In this document: positions 26,600 to 33,894 of the stretch, piece after piece
Layout: every line of letters begins with the position of its first letter
How positions within the stretch are numbered: the first letter of the stretch is position 1
Virus record (IMG/VR): IMGVR_UViG_3300020186_000013
Location: 1-64,000 of that record
Strand: one strand, 5' to 3'
Length of the DNA stretch: 64,000 nucleotides
Origin: a virus
The notes under the pieces: model-generated
What the model saw: only the letters and a program-made list of their open reading frames with translations
What the model was told of the DNA's origin: nothing
Databases searched by the model: none
Made by a program: the position numbers and the translations under genes

Positions 26600-27780
26600 C
26601 CCTCCAGTTGTTTAACACGCCAAGCCTCGATCTCGCGACGGACCTCTTCGGCACTCGTCTTGTTGATTAGAAGCTCGACCAGTTCTGTCACCTCGACCGT
26701 CAACCCCGACATGCCGTTGTCGACCAGGAACTGCTCGACGTACGGCCGGAACGTGTTCTCCAGGGACGCCACGCGGCCCTTGACGTCGACGACCGTGCTC
26801 TTGCCGTCGACCTTCTCCGGGCGTACCTCGCTCGGGAACAGGTGCACCCGGTCGCCGACCGCCTTCTGGATGCGTCGCCACGCCCCAGTCACCGACGCCG
26901 AGTACGCTACCCGCATGAGCGGCCGGAGCATGTCCTCCGGCAGGTTCGCGTTGGCACCCCGAGCGTACGCCTCGTCGATGAACCGCTCGATCTCTTCCAG
27001 GAACTCGGTCATGTCCTCCTCGGATAAGACCGACGCCGTGAGCATCTGCCGGGTGACCAGCGGGATACGGCGGAACGACCCGTCACTGCGGAAGGCGACG
27101 AAGAACTTGTCCTGGGGCTCGATGATGCTCTGGACCGACATCGACCCCGGATTGGTCACCAGGATCTTCTGCCCGTCCTTGCCGATCAACGTCTTGACGA
27201 TGGACTCGCCGTGGTAATCGCCGGTTGCCACGCGAACGATCGGCAGCGGGATGTCTGCGGCCGACATCTGGGGCGACGCGATGCTCCCCATGAAGTCCCC
27301 CCAGCACTGGTGCAGGAACAGCCCAGTCGCCTCACCGGGGATCTCGTTGGTCAGCCAGTCCTGGATTTCCGCCGCCGGGGCGTAGTCGTGGCCGGCCCAC
27401 ACAAAGTCGCCGATGGTGACGACCTTCTTGTGGACGTGCTGCACCATCGCGTCGTTGTCGAACAGCCACGGCAGCACGCCAGGACCGGCGTGGTCGTGGT
27501 TGCCCTGGATGAACAGGAAGTTGACGCCCCCGCCCGCCAGCTCCTTGAGCTTCATGCGGAGGGGGGTGACCGCCATGCTCAGGTTGCGGGCACGGTCCAG
27601 GGAGTCGCCGAGGTCGACGACCGTCTGGACAGTGGGGCTGTTGGTCGCGTAGTCGATGACCTGCTGCAATGCGTGCAGCGAGTCGTCAATGCCGCGACTC
27701 GGGTAGCCGCCCCCGCAGTGGAGGTCGGCGTAGAGCACGGCGATGTCTTTCGGCTCGGTGGTAGCCTTCGTCTTTGCCAT
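26596..27780 (-). CDS. sbcD: SbcD/Mre11-like nuclease (gp47-like)
   Basis: A 394-aa calcineurin-like phosphoesterase, the metal-dependent nuclease partner of SbcC. Motifs: VLYADLHCGG (I), VDLGDSLDRA (II), IQGNHDHAG (III), then GLFLHQCWG and VRVATGDYHGES for the last histidines. The C-terminal ~150 residues probably carry the SbcC-binding region. The start at 27780 lies just after the palindrome at 27786-27801; no strong Shine-Dalgarno is visible. Overlaps sbcC by 4 nt. Confidence 0.9.
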   Translation of the reverse strand: MAKTKATTEPKDIAVLYADLHCGGGYPSRGIDDSLHALQQVIDYATNSPTVQTVVDLGDSLDRARNLSMAVTPLRMKLKELAGGGVNFLFIQGNHDHAGPGVLPWLFDNDAMVQHVHKKVVTIGDFVWAGHDYAPAAEIQDWLTNEIPGEATGLFLHQCWGDFMGSIASPQMSAADIPLPIVRVATGDYHGESIVKTLIGKDGQKILVTNPGSMSVQSIIEPQDKFFVAFRSDGSFRRIPLVTRQMLTASVLSEEDMTEFLEEIERFIDEAYARGANANLPEDMLRPLMRVAYSASVTGAWRRIQKAVGDRVHLFPSEVRPEKVDGKSTVVDVKGRVASLENTFRPYVEQFLVDNGMSGLTVEVTELVELLINKTSAEEVRREIEAWRVKQLEG

Positions 27781-27785
27781 GAATC

Positions 27786-27801
27786 TAGAATCCAGTTATT
27801 A
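27786..27801. repeat. 16-bp gene-junction palindrome, copy 3
   Basis: TAGAATCCAGTTATTA, a somewhat degenerate copy. On the minus strand it contains the TAA stop of the adenylyltransferase gene (27799-27801) and leads directly into the SbcD start, occupying the whole 18-bp gap. Confidence 0.6.
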
Positions 27802-28332
27802 GGTCCTGATCTTCTTCACGATCTCTGTCGTACTCATGCCGTCGAGCATCGGGGCGAACAGCACGCACCCGCCGTTCTTGATGACGAAGTCCTCGCCGAC
27901 GATGTCCTCGTCGTCGTAGTAGCCGCCGCCCTTGATGAGCAGGTCGGGCCTAATCGTCTCGATCAGCTGGAGAGGCGTCGACTCCTCGAAGCCCGTCACC
28001 CAGTCCACGCCCTTGACCTGCCGCACAGCCTCGGCCCGCTGCTTGAACGCGACGATCGGTCGGCCCTCGCCCTTGAGCTGCCTCACCGAGTGGTCGGAGT
28101 TCAACGCGACCACGAGCATCATCTTCTCGGGGTCGAGCCACGTCCGCGTCTTGGCGTACCGCAGCACGGCGAGGTGCCCGGCGTGAAGTAGGTCGAAGCA
28201 CCCGTTGACGACGACGACGAAACCATCCATCGCCTTCCATTCCTTCACCCGGTTCTTGAGCGGCCCGTCCTGGTGCCACATGCAGACATTCTCGTCCCTC
28301 AGCATCTCACAGTAACGACTACCCGTGGTCAT
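27799..28332 (-). CDS. HldE C-terminal type adenylyltransferase (heptose-1-phosphate)
   Basis: A 177-aa cytidylyltransferase-fold enzyme matching the second domain of HldE/RfaE, which converts D-glycero-beta-D-manno-heptose 1-phosphate to ADP-heptose. The signature NGCFDLLHAGHLAVLRYAK carries the HxGH motif. VVALNSDHSVRQLKGEGRPI, FEESTPLQLIETIRPDLL, IKGGGYYDDEDIVG and the terminal GMSTTEIVKKI all follow the family. It is encoded separately from, and overlaps by 4 nt, the kinase gene upstream. Together they would make ADP-heptose if a heptose 7-phosphate pool and a phosphatase (GmhB) come from the host. Confidence 0.88.
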   Translation of the reverse strand: MTTGSRYCEMLRDENVCMWHQDGPLKNRVKEWKAMDGFVVVVNGCFDLLHAGHLAVLRYAKTRTWLDPEKMMLVVALNSDHSVRQLKGEGRPIVAFKQRAEAVRQVKGVDWVTGFEESTPLQLIETIRPDLLIKGGGYYDDEDIVGEDFVIKNGGCVLFAPMLDGMSTTEIVKKIRT

Positions 28333-29369
28333 CTCTTCTCCTGGTAAGCCTTCCCGAGATCTTCCGTCGTGAGTTTGTAAACCCCCTGATAGGCCACCGC
28401 CAGCGACGCAGCCAAGTTAGCCCGCTTCACGGCACCGTCAATATCATCGCGGTCCGACTCGGACGCCCCCACGAACCAGTCCGCCATCGCCGCCAGGAAC
28501 GTGTCCCCGGCCCCCGTCGTGTCGAGAAGGACTCGGGGGGTCGTCGGCGGCATTCGGGTCAGTAACCCGGTGTCCGTTCCGAAGATGGCACCGTACTGCC
28601 CGAGCGTGATGATCACGTACTCGAACGAAATGTCCGCGTCCTTGGCCATCTTCCGGTATAGGGTGTCAAACAACTGGAAGTGGGACTCCTCGATGTCGAC
28701 CGGCCTATACCGCCGCAACTCTTTGGCCAGCTTGGTGCCCTCCAAGCCACTGAATGCGATCGCCTCATCCAGGTTGCACTTGAAGATCGCCCGGTTGTGA
28801 CTGTACTTATGCCACCCCCGAGGGTCTCGCGGCGGGTCGATCAAGACGGTCAGGTGGTAGAGGCGGGCAAACGACAGCACGGCCCGAACGAACCGTTCCG
28901 ATAGGAAGCCCTTGTTGTAGTCCGAGAACACGATCACAGGTCGACAGCTCTCGACGGCGACGGTCACCTGCGTTAATGCCTCGTCGAACCAGTTGTCGGC
29001 CGGGCTGACGAGCATCTCGCGATCCAGCCGCATGAGTTGCCCGGACCTGGTGACAAATCGGTGCTTTACCGTCGTGACGTGCTCCGGCCAGGCGGCCAGC
29101 CAAGCGTCGATCTTGTTATCCGCACACAACTGCTGCACGATCTTCCCGTGCGTATCGTCGCCAACGAGTCCGAACAGCATCACCCGCCGGTCGAGACCCG
29201 CCAAGTTCGCCGCGACGTTGGCCGCACCGCCCAGGTTGTACGTCGTGCCCTCGTCCTTGAGGACGAGGACGTGATCATGCTCGGGCGACACCCCGCTCAC
29301 CGTGCCGCTAGTCGTAACGTCGAGCATCACGTCACCGATGACGATGACGTGCGGCTTCTCAGAACCCAT
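28329..29369 (-). CDS. HldE N-terminal type PfkB kinase (heptose-7-phosphate)
   Basis: A 346-aa ribokinase/PfkB-family sugar kinase most like HldE domain 1, which phosphorylates D-glycero-D-manno-heptose 7-phosphate at C1. Motifs: VIGDVMLDVTTSGTVSGVSP at the N-terminus, NLGGAANVAANLAGLDRRV, KHRFVTRSGQLMRLDRE and the catalytic DTTGAGDTFLAAM. The HldE domains are split into two coupled genes here. The Arg-Ile-Ser-Pro-Glu segment is altered to GVSPEHD. It could feed surface-glycan or virion decoration by the phage; the substrate is inferred from the adenylyltransferase partner. Confidence 0.88.
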   Translation of the reverse strand: MGSEKPHVIVIGDVMLDVTTSGTVSGVSPEHDHVLVLKDEGTTYNLGGAANVAANLAGLDRRVMLFGLVGDDTHGKIVQQLCADNKIDAWLAAWPEHVTTVKHRFVTRSGQLMRLDREMLVSPADNWFDEALTQVTVAVESCRPVIVFSDYNKGFLSERFVRAVLSFARLYHLTVLIDPPRDPRGWHKYSHNRAIFKCNLDEAIAFSGLEGTKLAKELRRYRPVDIEESHFQLFDTLYRKMAKDADISFEYVIITLGQYGAIFGTDTGLLTRMPPTTPRVLLDTTGAGDTFLAAMADWFVGASESDRDDIDGAVKRANLAASLAVAYQGVYKLTTEDLGKAYQEKR

Positions 29370-29380
29370 GCTTACTCCTG

Positions 29381-29614
29381 CTATGTTGAGTCGTTGAAGT
29401 ATCTTCGGATGGCGTTGCGGACGTCGGACATCCTGGCCACCCGCGTCGCGGAGGCGTCCTCGCCCCGCTTACAGCGGTCGCACCGGCGTATCCTCTCCCG
29501 GTCGGGGGAGAGGAACTCTCGGCCGCACTTCATACAGTTACGCTTTCCCGGAACAGAAGCGTGGGGCATCTTGCCCGCACTGCCTTGACCGGGGTCGGGT
29601 CCTTCCGTGACCAT
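29381..29614 (-). CDS. Small zinc-ribbon protein
   Basis: A 77-aa protein with one zinc ribbon (CMKCGREFLSPDRERIRRC, then DRCK), a pattern found in many small phage and bacterial proteins, followed by a basic helix. Its start is unusual: AAGGAG sits in the loop of a hairpin whose 3' arm runs into the ATG (29612-29614), suggesting translational control. It lies between hldE-like kinase and an unknown gene. Confidence 0.7.
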   Translation of the reverse strand: MVTEGPDPGQGSAGKMPHASVPGKRNCMKCGREFLSPDRERIRRCDRCKRGEDASATRVARMSDVRNAIRRYFNDST

Positions 29615-29641
29615 ACCCTGGCACCTCCTTGTGCCGGGTAT
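29613..29641 (-). promoter_or_regulatory. RBS hairpin in front of the zinc-ribbon gene
   Basis: On the minus strand the sequence folds as ATACCC-GGCAC, loop AAGGAG, GTGCC-A-GGGTAT, an 11-bp stem with one bulged A. The Shine-Dalgarno is exposed in the loop and the AT of the ATG closes the stem. It could present or mask the ribosome site for the 29381-29614 gene. Confidence 0.55.
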
Positions 29642-29654
29642 TGTGACCGAACCG

Positions 29655-30536
29655 TCACGCGGGGTCTACTTCTCCTTCGGACTCGTCAACCGGCTTGGGC
29701 CGGCGGATGATCCGCTTCTTCCTCTCGTACACGATCCCATGGGCCTGCTTGCCGACGCTGGGCTTCTTAAACCGCTCCTGCGGGGGCTTGGTCGCCTCCA
29801 GAAAGTAGCCCACCAACCAGCGTTCGGTATCACTCAGGTCGTAGTCGAGCAGGTTGGCGGCGGTGACCATGTCCCGCATCACCTCGACCTGCCGCCGGCC
29901 GTTGTAGTAGTCGCCCTCCAGCGTCACGACGTGGTCCCAGCTGCCGGGACCCGCATCGAGCGTCTCCATGATGCTCTCCAGCAACGCCTTGACGCCGTAG
30001 TTGGTCAGCGTGCAGTACAGCGGACGGCTACACGCCTCACACGTGAGCGGGCTGTCGACCTCGGACGGCATCGCTTCGGGCTCGACGCCGTCCGGGGCAC
30101 AGTCCTCGCAGTAGTTGGCCGCGTTGCACGCATACTCCCTCGACAGAACCGTCCCGGTAGGCACCTTGCTCTCCTCCCCGGCGTACCTCGGCACGAACCG
30201 AGTGTGTTCCCCGCCGCACTTGCAGTGCTGACGGGCGATCTCGCCGTACTTCCCCTTCACCACGCACCGCCTCGTGTCGAAGGACCGCCCATGGGCGGAC
30301 CTGACGCGGGCGTGCTTGCCGAACAGTGCGTGCGTCGACGCCACCGGGTTGGCGTAGCACGGGTGGCAGGACACCGGGGCGGCACGACCGCCCCGGTACT
30401 GCACCCACGCGACGCCGTTGACCTTGTCGCGGAGGATCAGGTAGTCGTCGCTAGTGTCGTCGACGACCTCGATCCGCTTTCCGAGACTGCCGTCGTCGGC
30501 CTTGTTGAACAAGCACCACCTCCCAACGAAAGCCAT
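29655..30536 (-). CDS. Unknown protein with several Cys clusters
   Basis: A 293-aa protein. The ATG at 30536 was taken with GGGGAG 8 nt upstream, since the longer frame is an Arg-rich shadow of the upstream gene. Cys/His pairs recur: SCHPCYANP, HCKCGGEH, CEDCAPDG and CEACSRPLYC, so at least two zinc sites are likely. The C-terminal ~100 residues are helical with a basic end (KKRIIRRPKPVDES). No family recognised. Its first 100 nt overlap the preceding small gene. Confidence 0.6.
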   Translation of the reverse strand: MAFVGRWCLFNKADDGSLGKRIEVVDDTSDDYLILRDKVNGVAWVQYRGGRAAPVSCHPCYANPVASTHALFGKHARVRSAHGRSFDTRRCVVKGKYGEIARQHCKCGGEHTRFVPRYAGEESKVPTGTVLSREYACNAANYCEDCAPDGVEPEAMPSEVDSPLTCEACSRPLYCTLTNYGVKALLESIMETLDAGPGSWDHVVTLEGDYYNGRRQVEVMRDMVTAANLLDYDLSDTERWLVGYFLEATKPPQERFKKPSVGKQAHGIVYERKKRIIRRPKPVDESEGEVDPA

Positions 30537-30805
30537 GGCGGTCTCTCCCCGCACCCACGCCAGCACAACTCGATCGTACACCCGCAGTCGCCGGCGTGCT
30601 CGACGAGCTTGGCCTTGACGCGGTCCTCGAAGCAGTGGGCACAGAAGTGCATGACGGTGCGTCGCTTGGCCCGGATGTACTCGAACCACCAGTAGTACGG
30701 CCCGCCGTCGGGGTGCTTTACGCCACAAGTCGGGCAGGACTTGCGTCCGCCCAGTCGAACGCCCTCAAAATACTCGTTGTGATTTCGGACCTTGGTCTTT
30801 GCCAT
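30437..30805 (-). CDS. Small zinc-motif protein
   Basis: A 122-aa frame with SCPTCGVKH, FCAHCFEDR and CGCTIELCWRGCG motifs over the first ~80 residues, then a Ser/Thr/Gly-rich tail lying in the overlap with 29655-30536 that looks like out-of-frame translation. The true protein may end earlier through an undetected frameshift, or the overlap is genuine. The start overlaps the previous stop (TAATG). Confidence 0.55.
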   Translation of the reverse strand: MAKTKVRNHNEYFEGVRLGGRKSCPTCGVKHPDGGPYYWWFEYIRAKRRTVMHFCAHCFEDRVKAKLVEHAGDCGCTIELCWRGCGERPPWLSLGGGACSTRPTTAVSESGSRSSTTLATTT

Positions 30806-31248
30806 TATGAGAAGAACTCGTCGAAGTTCTGGTCGAGCGGGCTGTCGCTCGAACCAGTTATCTCGTAGCCCAGCAACGTCAACATCTCACCCCAGGCGTC
30901 GGCCTGGGTCTCCAGCGACACCGACGGGTCGCTGTTGTACTCCCAGATCGCCAGCGGCTGCCCCGCCCGGCGGGCGATGACCGCGAGGATGCAGCAGAAG
31001 GCGATCTTGCCGACAGGGTCGCCGGCCGGGCGACCCTCGTCGAACGTCAACTCGAACCACTCCGACAGGGGACGCTTGCGACCCGACTTCTTCCCCTCAC
31101 GGCAGATGTCTGCCGCGACGAGACTCGGCACGTCCGCAGGCCAGTCCAACTTCTTGAAGCCCTCGGAGTCGGGCAGGGGCATGCCGTGGGGCCAGTAACT
31201 CGCCCCCCACGGATTACTCTTCGTCGTCGTCTTCTTCGTCATCATCAT
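30805..31248 (-). CDS. Unknown ~147-aa protein
   Basis: Starts in a run of ATGs (31248, 31245, 31242) inside the acidic-tail codons of the upstream gene; GAGG lies 6 nt before the first. The body (CCILAVIARRAGQPLAIWEY; TQADAWGEMLTLLGYEITG) appears globular. No family recognised. The stop overlaps the next start (TAATG). Confidence 0.55.
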   Translation of the reverse strand: MMMTKKTTTKSNPWGASYWPHGMPLPDSEGFKKLDWPADVPSLVAADICREGKKSGRKRPLSEWFELTFDEGRPAGDPVGKIAFCCILAVIARRAGQPLAIWEYNSDPSVSLETQADAWGEMLTLLGYEITGSSDSPLDQNFDEFFS

Positions 31249-31759
31249 CCTCGTCCTCATCGTCCGACGGCCCCTGGCCGAAGGGGTTGTGGTCTCCGAG
31301 ATTGAAGAACTTCGTCAGCGGCCCGAAGAGGGTCTGCTTGATGGCCTCAGCCTGGGCCGTGCTCTGCCTCGCTTCCAGCTGCTCATCAGGCAGGTGGACG
31401 GTGTCGAGTATGTCGGCCACGCGGTGGAGCACGATGTGGCGGTCCTCGTGTGCCCGTGGCGACTCCCAACAGTTCTCGAAGTTGCGGACGACCAGATCCC
31501 AGCCCTCGCGAACCACCCGCATCCCTTGAGCCAGGCAAGCCAGGCGGTGCAAGGAGCACGCGGTGTGGATGTCGAGACTGGCCAGGGGGCGGGGCTGCTT
31601 GACGCACTCCGCACTCTTCCCCACCATCTTGTTCGAGCCGGCCCGGTAGTATTCGAGGAACTTCCCCAACTCCTCCAGGTGGCCGTAGAGTTGCACGGCG
31701 TTCACCGTCATCGACGGGAACGGCGGGCTCTGCACTTCCAATTCAGAATCCTTGCTCAT
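31214..31759 (-). CDS. Unknown protein with acidic C-terminal tail
   Basis: A 181-aa helical protein (YGHLEELGKFLEYYR; VADILDTVHLPDEQLEARQ) ending in SDDEDEDDDDEEDDDEE. The tail codons double as the start of the next gene in another frame. No motif recognised. Confidence 0.6.
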   Translation of the reverse strand: MSKDSELEVQSPPFPSMTVNAVQLYGHLEELGKFLEYYRAGSNKMVGKSAECVKQPRPLASLDIHTACSLHRLACLAQGMRVVREGWDLVVRNFENCWESPRAHEDRHIVLHRVADILDTVHLPDEQLEARQSTAQAEAIKQTLFGPLTKFFNLGDHNPFGQGPSDDEDEDDDDEEDDDEE

Positions 31760-31762
31760 CGG

Positions 31763-32128
31763 TTAAGACTCCAGGTCCGGGTATTCACCGGCATCAAAAT
31801 TTGCGACGAACTTACGAACGGGCTCGGGCAACTCCACGGTCCCGACGGCCCTAAACACACGCGGACGCGGCTCTTCGCAGATCGTGACCTTGTCGCAGCC
31901 GACCATGAATGCGTACAAGTAGTTACCGTCGTCGTCCGTGCTCAGCATCGACTCCAGCCAACGGGCGGCGGGGCAGGTAAGCTCACACTCGGTCTCGCCC
32001 GTGTAACCGTACGCCGTCAGAGTATCGACGACAGCTGTTTCCGTGTCACCAAGCTCCCTCAACTTCTCCTCAACGAGTTTACGCATCTCCTCGTTGATTA
32101 TTCCCTGCTCACAGGGGTTCGCAGGCAT
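31763..32128 (-). CDS. Unknown 121-aa acidic protein
   Basis: The N-terminal helix MRKLVEEKLRELGDTETAVV is followed by a compact region (CPAARWLESMLSTDDDGNYL; VPKFVANF-like end). No family identified. It ends 3 nt before the 31214-31759 start. Confidence 0.55.
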   Translation of the reverse strand: MPANPCEQGIINEEMRKLVEEKLRELGDTETAVVDTLTAYGYTGETECELTCPAARWLESMLSTDDDGNYLYAFMVGCDKVTICEEPRPRVFRAVGTVELPEPVRKFVANFDAGEYPDLES

Positions 32129-32136
32129 AGCTCCTC

Positions 32137-32694
32137 CTAGAGGTCAGCTGGGTGCACCGAACAGATCGGGCACCCGTTGACCTTACCACAATGCTTGCAC
32201 ACGTCCGGCTCGGGTGGCGGCGGCGGGACAGGTGCGATCACCATATCCTCGATCGTCGTCATGAACCGGAGGATCTCATCACACACGTGTACCTTGCCCT
32301 CGCAGTAGTCTCCGAGGTCCGTGTTACGCTCAGACTTTTCGGCCACCTTCGCCCCGGCTCGAATCGCCTGAATGTGCTTGTAGAGCACGTCGTACAGGCA
32401 CGGTGATGATATGGTCCCAGGCATTACAGTCCTCCGGTGATCAACAAAGGGTTCACCATCTCCGTCTACGGCCCAGCGTGGATTGATGCCTGGGATCGTG
32501 CCGAGGCGAGCCATCAGGTCCTTGGTGGGCGGCTGCACTTTACGGGAAACGATGCTAACGAGAGCCCGGTGCACGCCGAGAGCCCTCGCCAGCTCACTCT
32601 GGTTCCCTTGGAACTTCCGATCTAAGACCAAGCAAACCCGCTTTCGAGCTGCCTCCTGCCATGCAACCCGGCAGGCATTCGGCTTCTTCACCAT
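32137..32694 (-). CDS. XRE-family HTH regulator with C-terminal zinc ribbon
   Basis: A 185-aa putative transcription regulator. Residues ~27-75 (GNQSELARALGVHRALVSIV, then KDLMARLGTIPGINPRWAVD) form a Cro/CI-type helix-turn-helix with the familiar phage-repressor ending GINPRWAVDGDGEP. The C-terminus has a Pro-rich linker (PVPPPPPEP) and a small zinc site CKHCGKVNGCPIC. It may bind operator-like sites such as the 36.3-kb or 48.3-kb dyads, though no direct link is visible. Confidence 0.72.
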   Translation of the reverse strand: MVKKPNACRVAWQEAARKRVCLVLDRKFQGNQSELARALGVHRALVSIVSRKVQPPTKDLMARLGTIPGINPRWAVDGDGEPFVDHRRTVMPGTISSPCLYDVLYKHIQAIRAGAKVAEKSERNTDLGDYCEGKVHVCDEILRFMTTIEDMVIAPVPPPPPEPDVCKHCGKVNGCPICSVHPADL

Positions 32695-32695
32695 G

Positions 32696-32983
32696 TCACC
32701 TCCTCACAGCAACTTGGACGTTGTAACCGATCCTCTTCAGCTCCCTGAGTAGCGGAGCGTACTGCTTGGGAGCGGCCGGGAACGACGTCGTAATGCAGTG
32801 CTCGTAGTCGGCGGCAACGTGACCGCCCACCATGACGTAGCACAAGCACAACCCGTTGTGGGTCGCAGGGTCGTCAGGGAAGAGGGCGTAGACGCCCTCG
32901 CGGTCGGCACGGAACACGACACGCTTACCTAGCTTCTTCTTCGTCTTCGTCTTCGTCTTCGTCTTCGTTGTTTTGTTGGTCAC
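32696..32983 (-). CDS. Small conserved mobile-element protein
   Basis: A 95-aa protein with a Lys-Thr repeat start (TKTKTKTKTKKK) followed by FRADREGVYALFPDDPA, CLCYVMVGGH and LLRELKRIGYNVQVAVR. I associate this pattern with small uncharacterised proteins common on phages and conjugative elements; no function is known to me. The Lys-Thr codons overlap the DEDEDE tail of the upstream gene in another frame. Confidence 0.65.
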   Translation of the reverse strand: MTNKTTKTKTKTKTKKKLGKRVVFRADREGVYALFPDDPATHNGLCLCYVMVGGHVAADYEHCITTSFPAAPKQYAPLLRELKRIGYNVQVAVRR

Positions 32984-33893
32984 AGAAATACGACTCCATT
33001 CCCCTGTTCAATATCAGGTCCAGCACCCAACAACCGTGAACGTGCGGCCCGTGCCTCCGAGCGTGGGCACCCATCCTCGGGTCCGCCCCGGCGTCGTCCA
33101 GCATGTCCGCCAAAACGGGCATGTCGTGGAAGTCGCCTTTGGCGTACAGACTTTCCGCCATGCCCTTGATAGCCCCGCCGTGCCACAGCAGCAACGACGG
33201 GTCGAACACGGGGGCCGGATCGGGACCTCCATAGTGTTCGCCAAAGATGTCACGCAGCAAGGCAGACTGATAGCGACTGTAACACATCATACCACTAATG
33301 GGGGCGTCGTCCCGCCAGTACCCCCGTGCCGTTTCCTCGTCCACATGGGCCAGGTAACAAAGGGCAGCCGTCACTCTGGTAGCTTCTACCACACGGCGAC
33401 CGTCATACCAATCGCCCGCCAAAGACGTGAAGCCGAGCCGCCACCTCCGCATGTCGATAACGGGTGACGCGACTCGTGTGTGCACGACGTCCATCCGTAT
33501 ACACGATCTGATGCGAGGTCCCACGTACGCTAGGCCGAGAACGGGGGAACAGTCCGACGACTCGAACACGTACTCCGAGTCGTCCATCTCGTCGATGAAT
33601 TCGACCTGCTCCTTAATCCACTTCTCGCACCCCGCCATCGAGCGGTCGAGCAAGCGGCAATAGCACGCGAGCGAGAACAACCGCAACGGACGCAAGCTGG
33701 ACTTATGACGACTGACCACGCCGAGCATCGACTTCACATCCGAGTTCGCACCCCACCGGTCCTGATGCTTAACAAGGGCTTCGACGCGGCTCACCTCGGC
33801 CACGTACCGGTCGGGGTCGTTCGCGTACACGTCCATCGTCCGACGGAACGCGGCGACCTCCGCATCGGACAACTTCGTCGGTTTGGGAGGCAT
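32925..33893 (-). CDS. Planctomycete-type paralog A (C-terminal GCWVLDLIL module)
   Basis: A 322-aa protein whose last ~110 residues (SALLRDIFGEHYGG, LLLWHGGAIKGMAESLYAK, DMPVLADMLDDAGAD, HVHGCWVLDLILNR) match a C-terminal module that I associate with large paralogous families in Gemmata-type planctomycetes. The first ~200 residues are helical and unassigned. It ends in DEDEDEDEEEAR. It forms a tandem pair with the next gene. The function is unknown; the match is the best clue to the host. Confidence 0.72.
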   Translation of the reverse strand: MPPKPTKLSDAEVAAFRRTMDVYANDPDRYVAEVSRVEALVKHQDRWGANSDVKSMLGVVSRHKSSLRPLRLFSLACYCRLLDRSMAGCEKWIKEQVEFIDEMDDSEYVFESSDCSPVLGLAYVGPRIRSCIRMDVVHTRVASPVIDMRRWRLGFTSLAGDWYDGRRVVEATRVTAALCYLAHVDEETARGYWRDDAPISGMMCYSRYQSALLRDIFGEHYGGPDPAPVFDPSLLLWHGGAIKGMAESLYAKGDFHDMPVLADMLDDAGADPRMGAHARRHGPHVHGCWVLDLILNRGMESYFCDQQNNEDEDEDEDEEEAR

Positions 33894-33894
33894 G

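Noticed and set aside
32938-32962. Short tandem repeats as a CRISPR-like array
   Set aside because: GAAGAC units are microsatellite codons for an acidic tail; there are no spacers.
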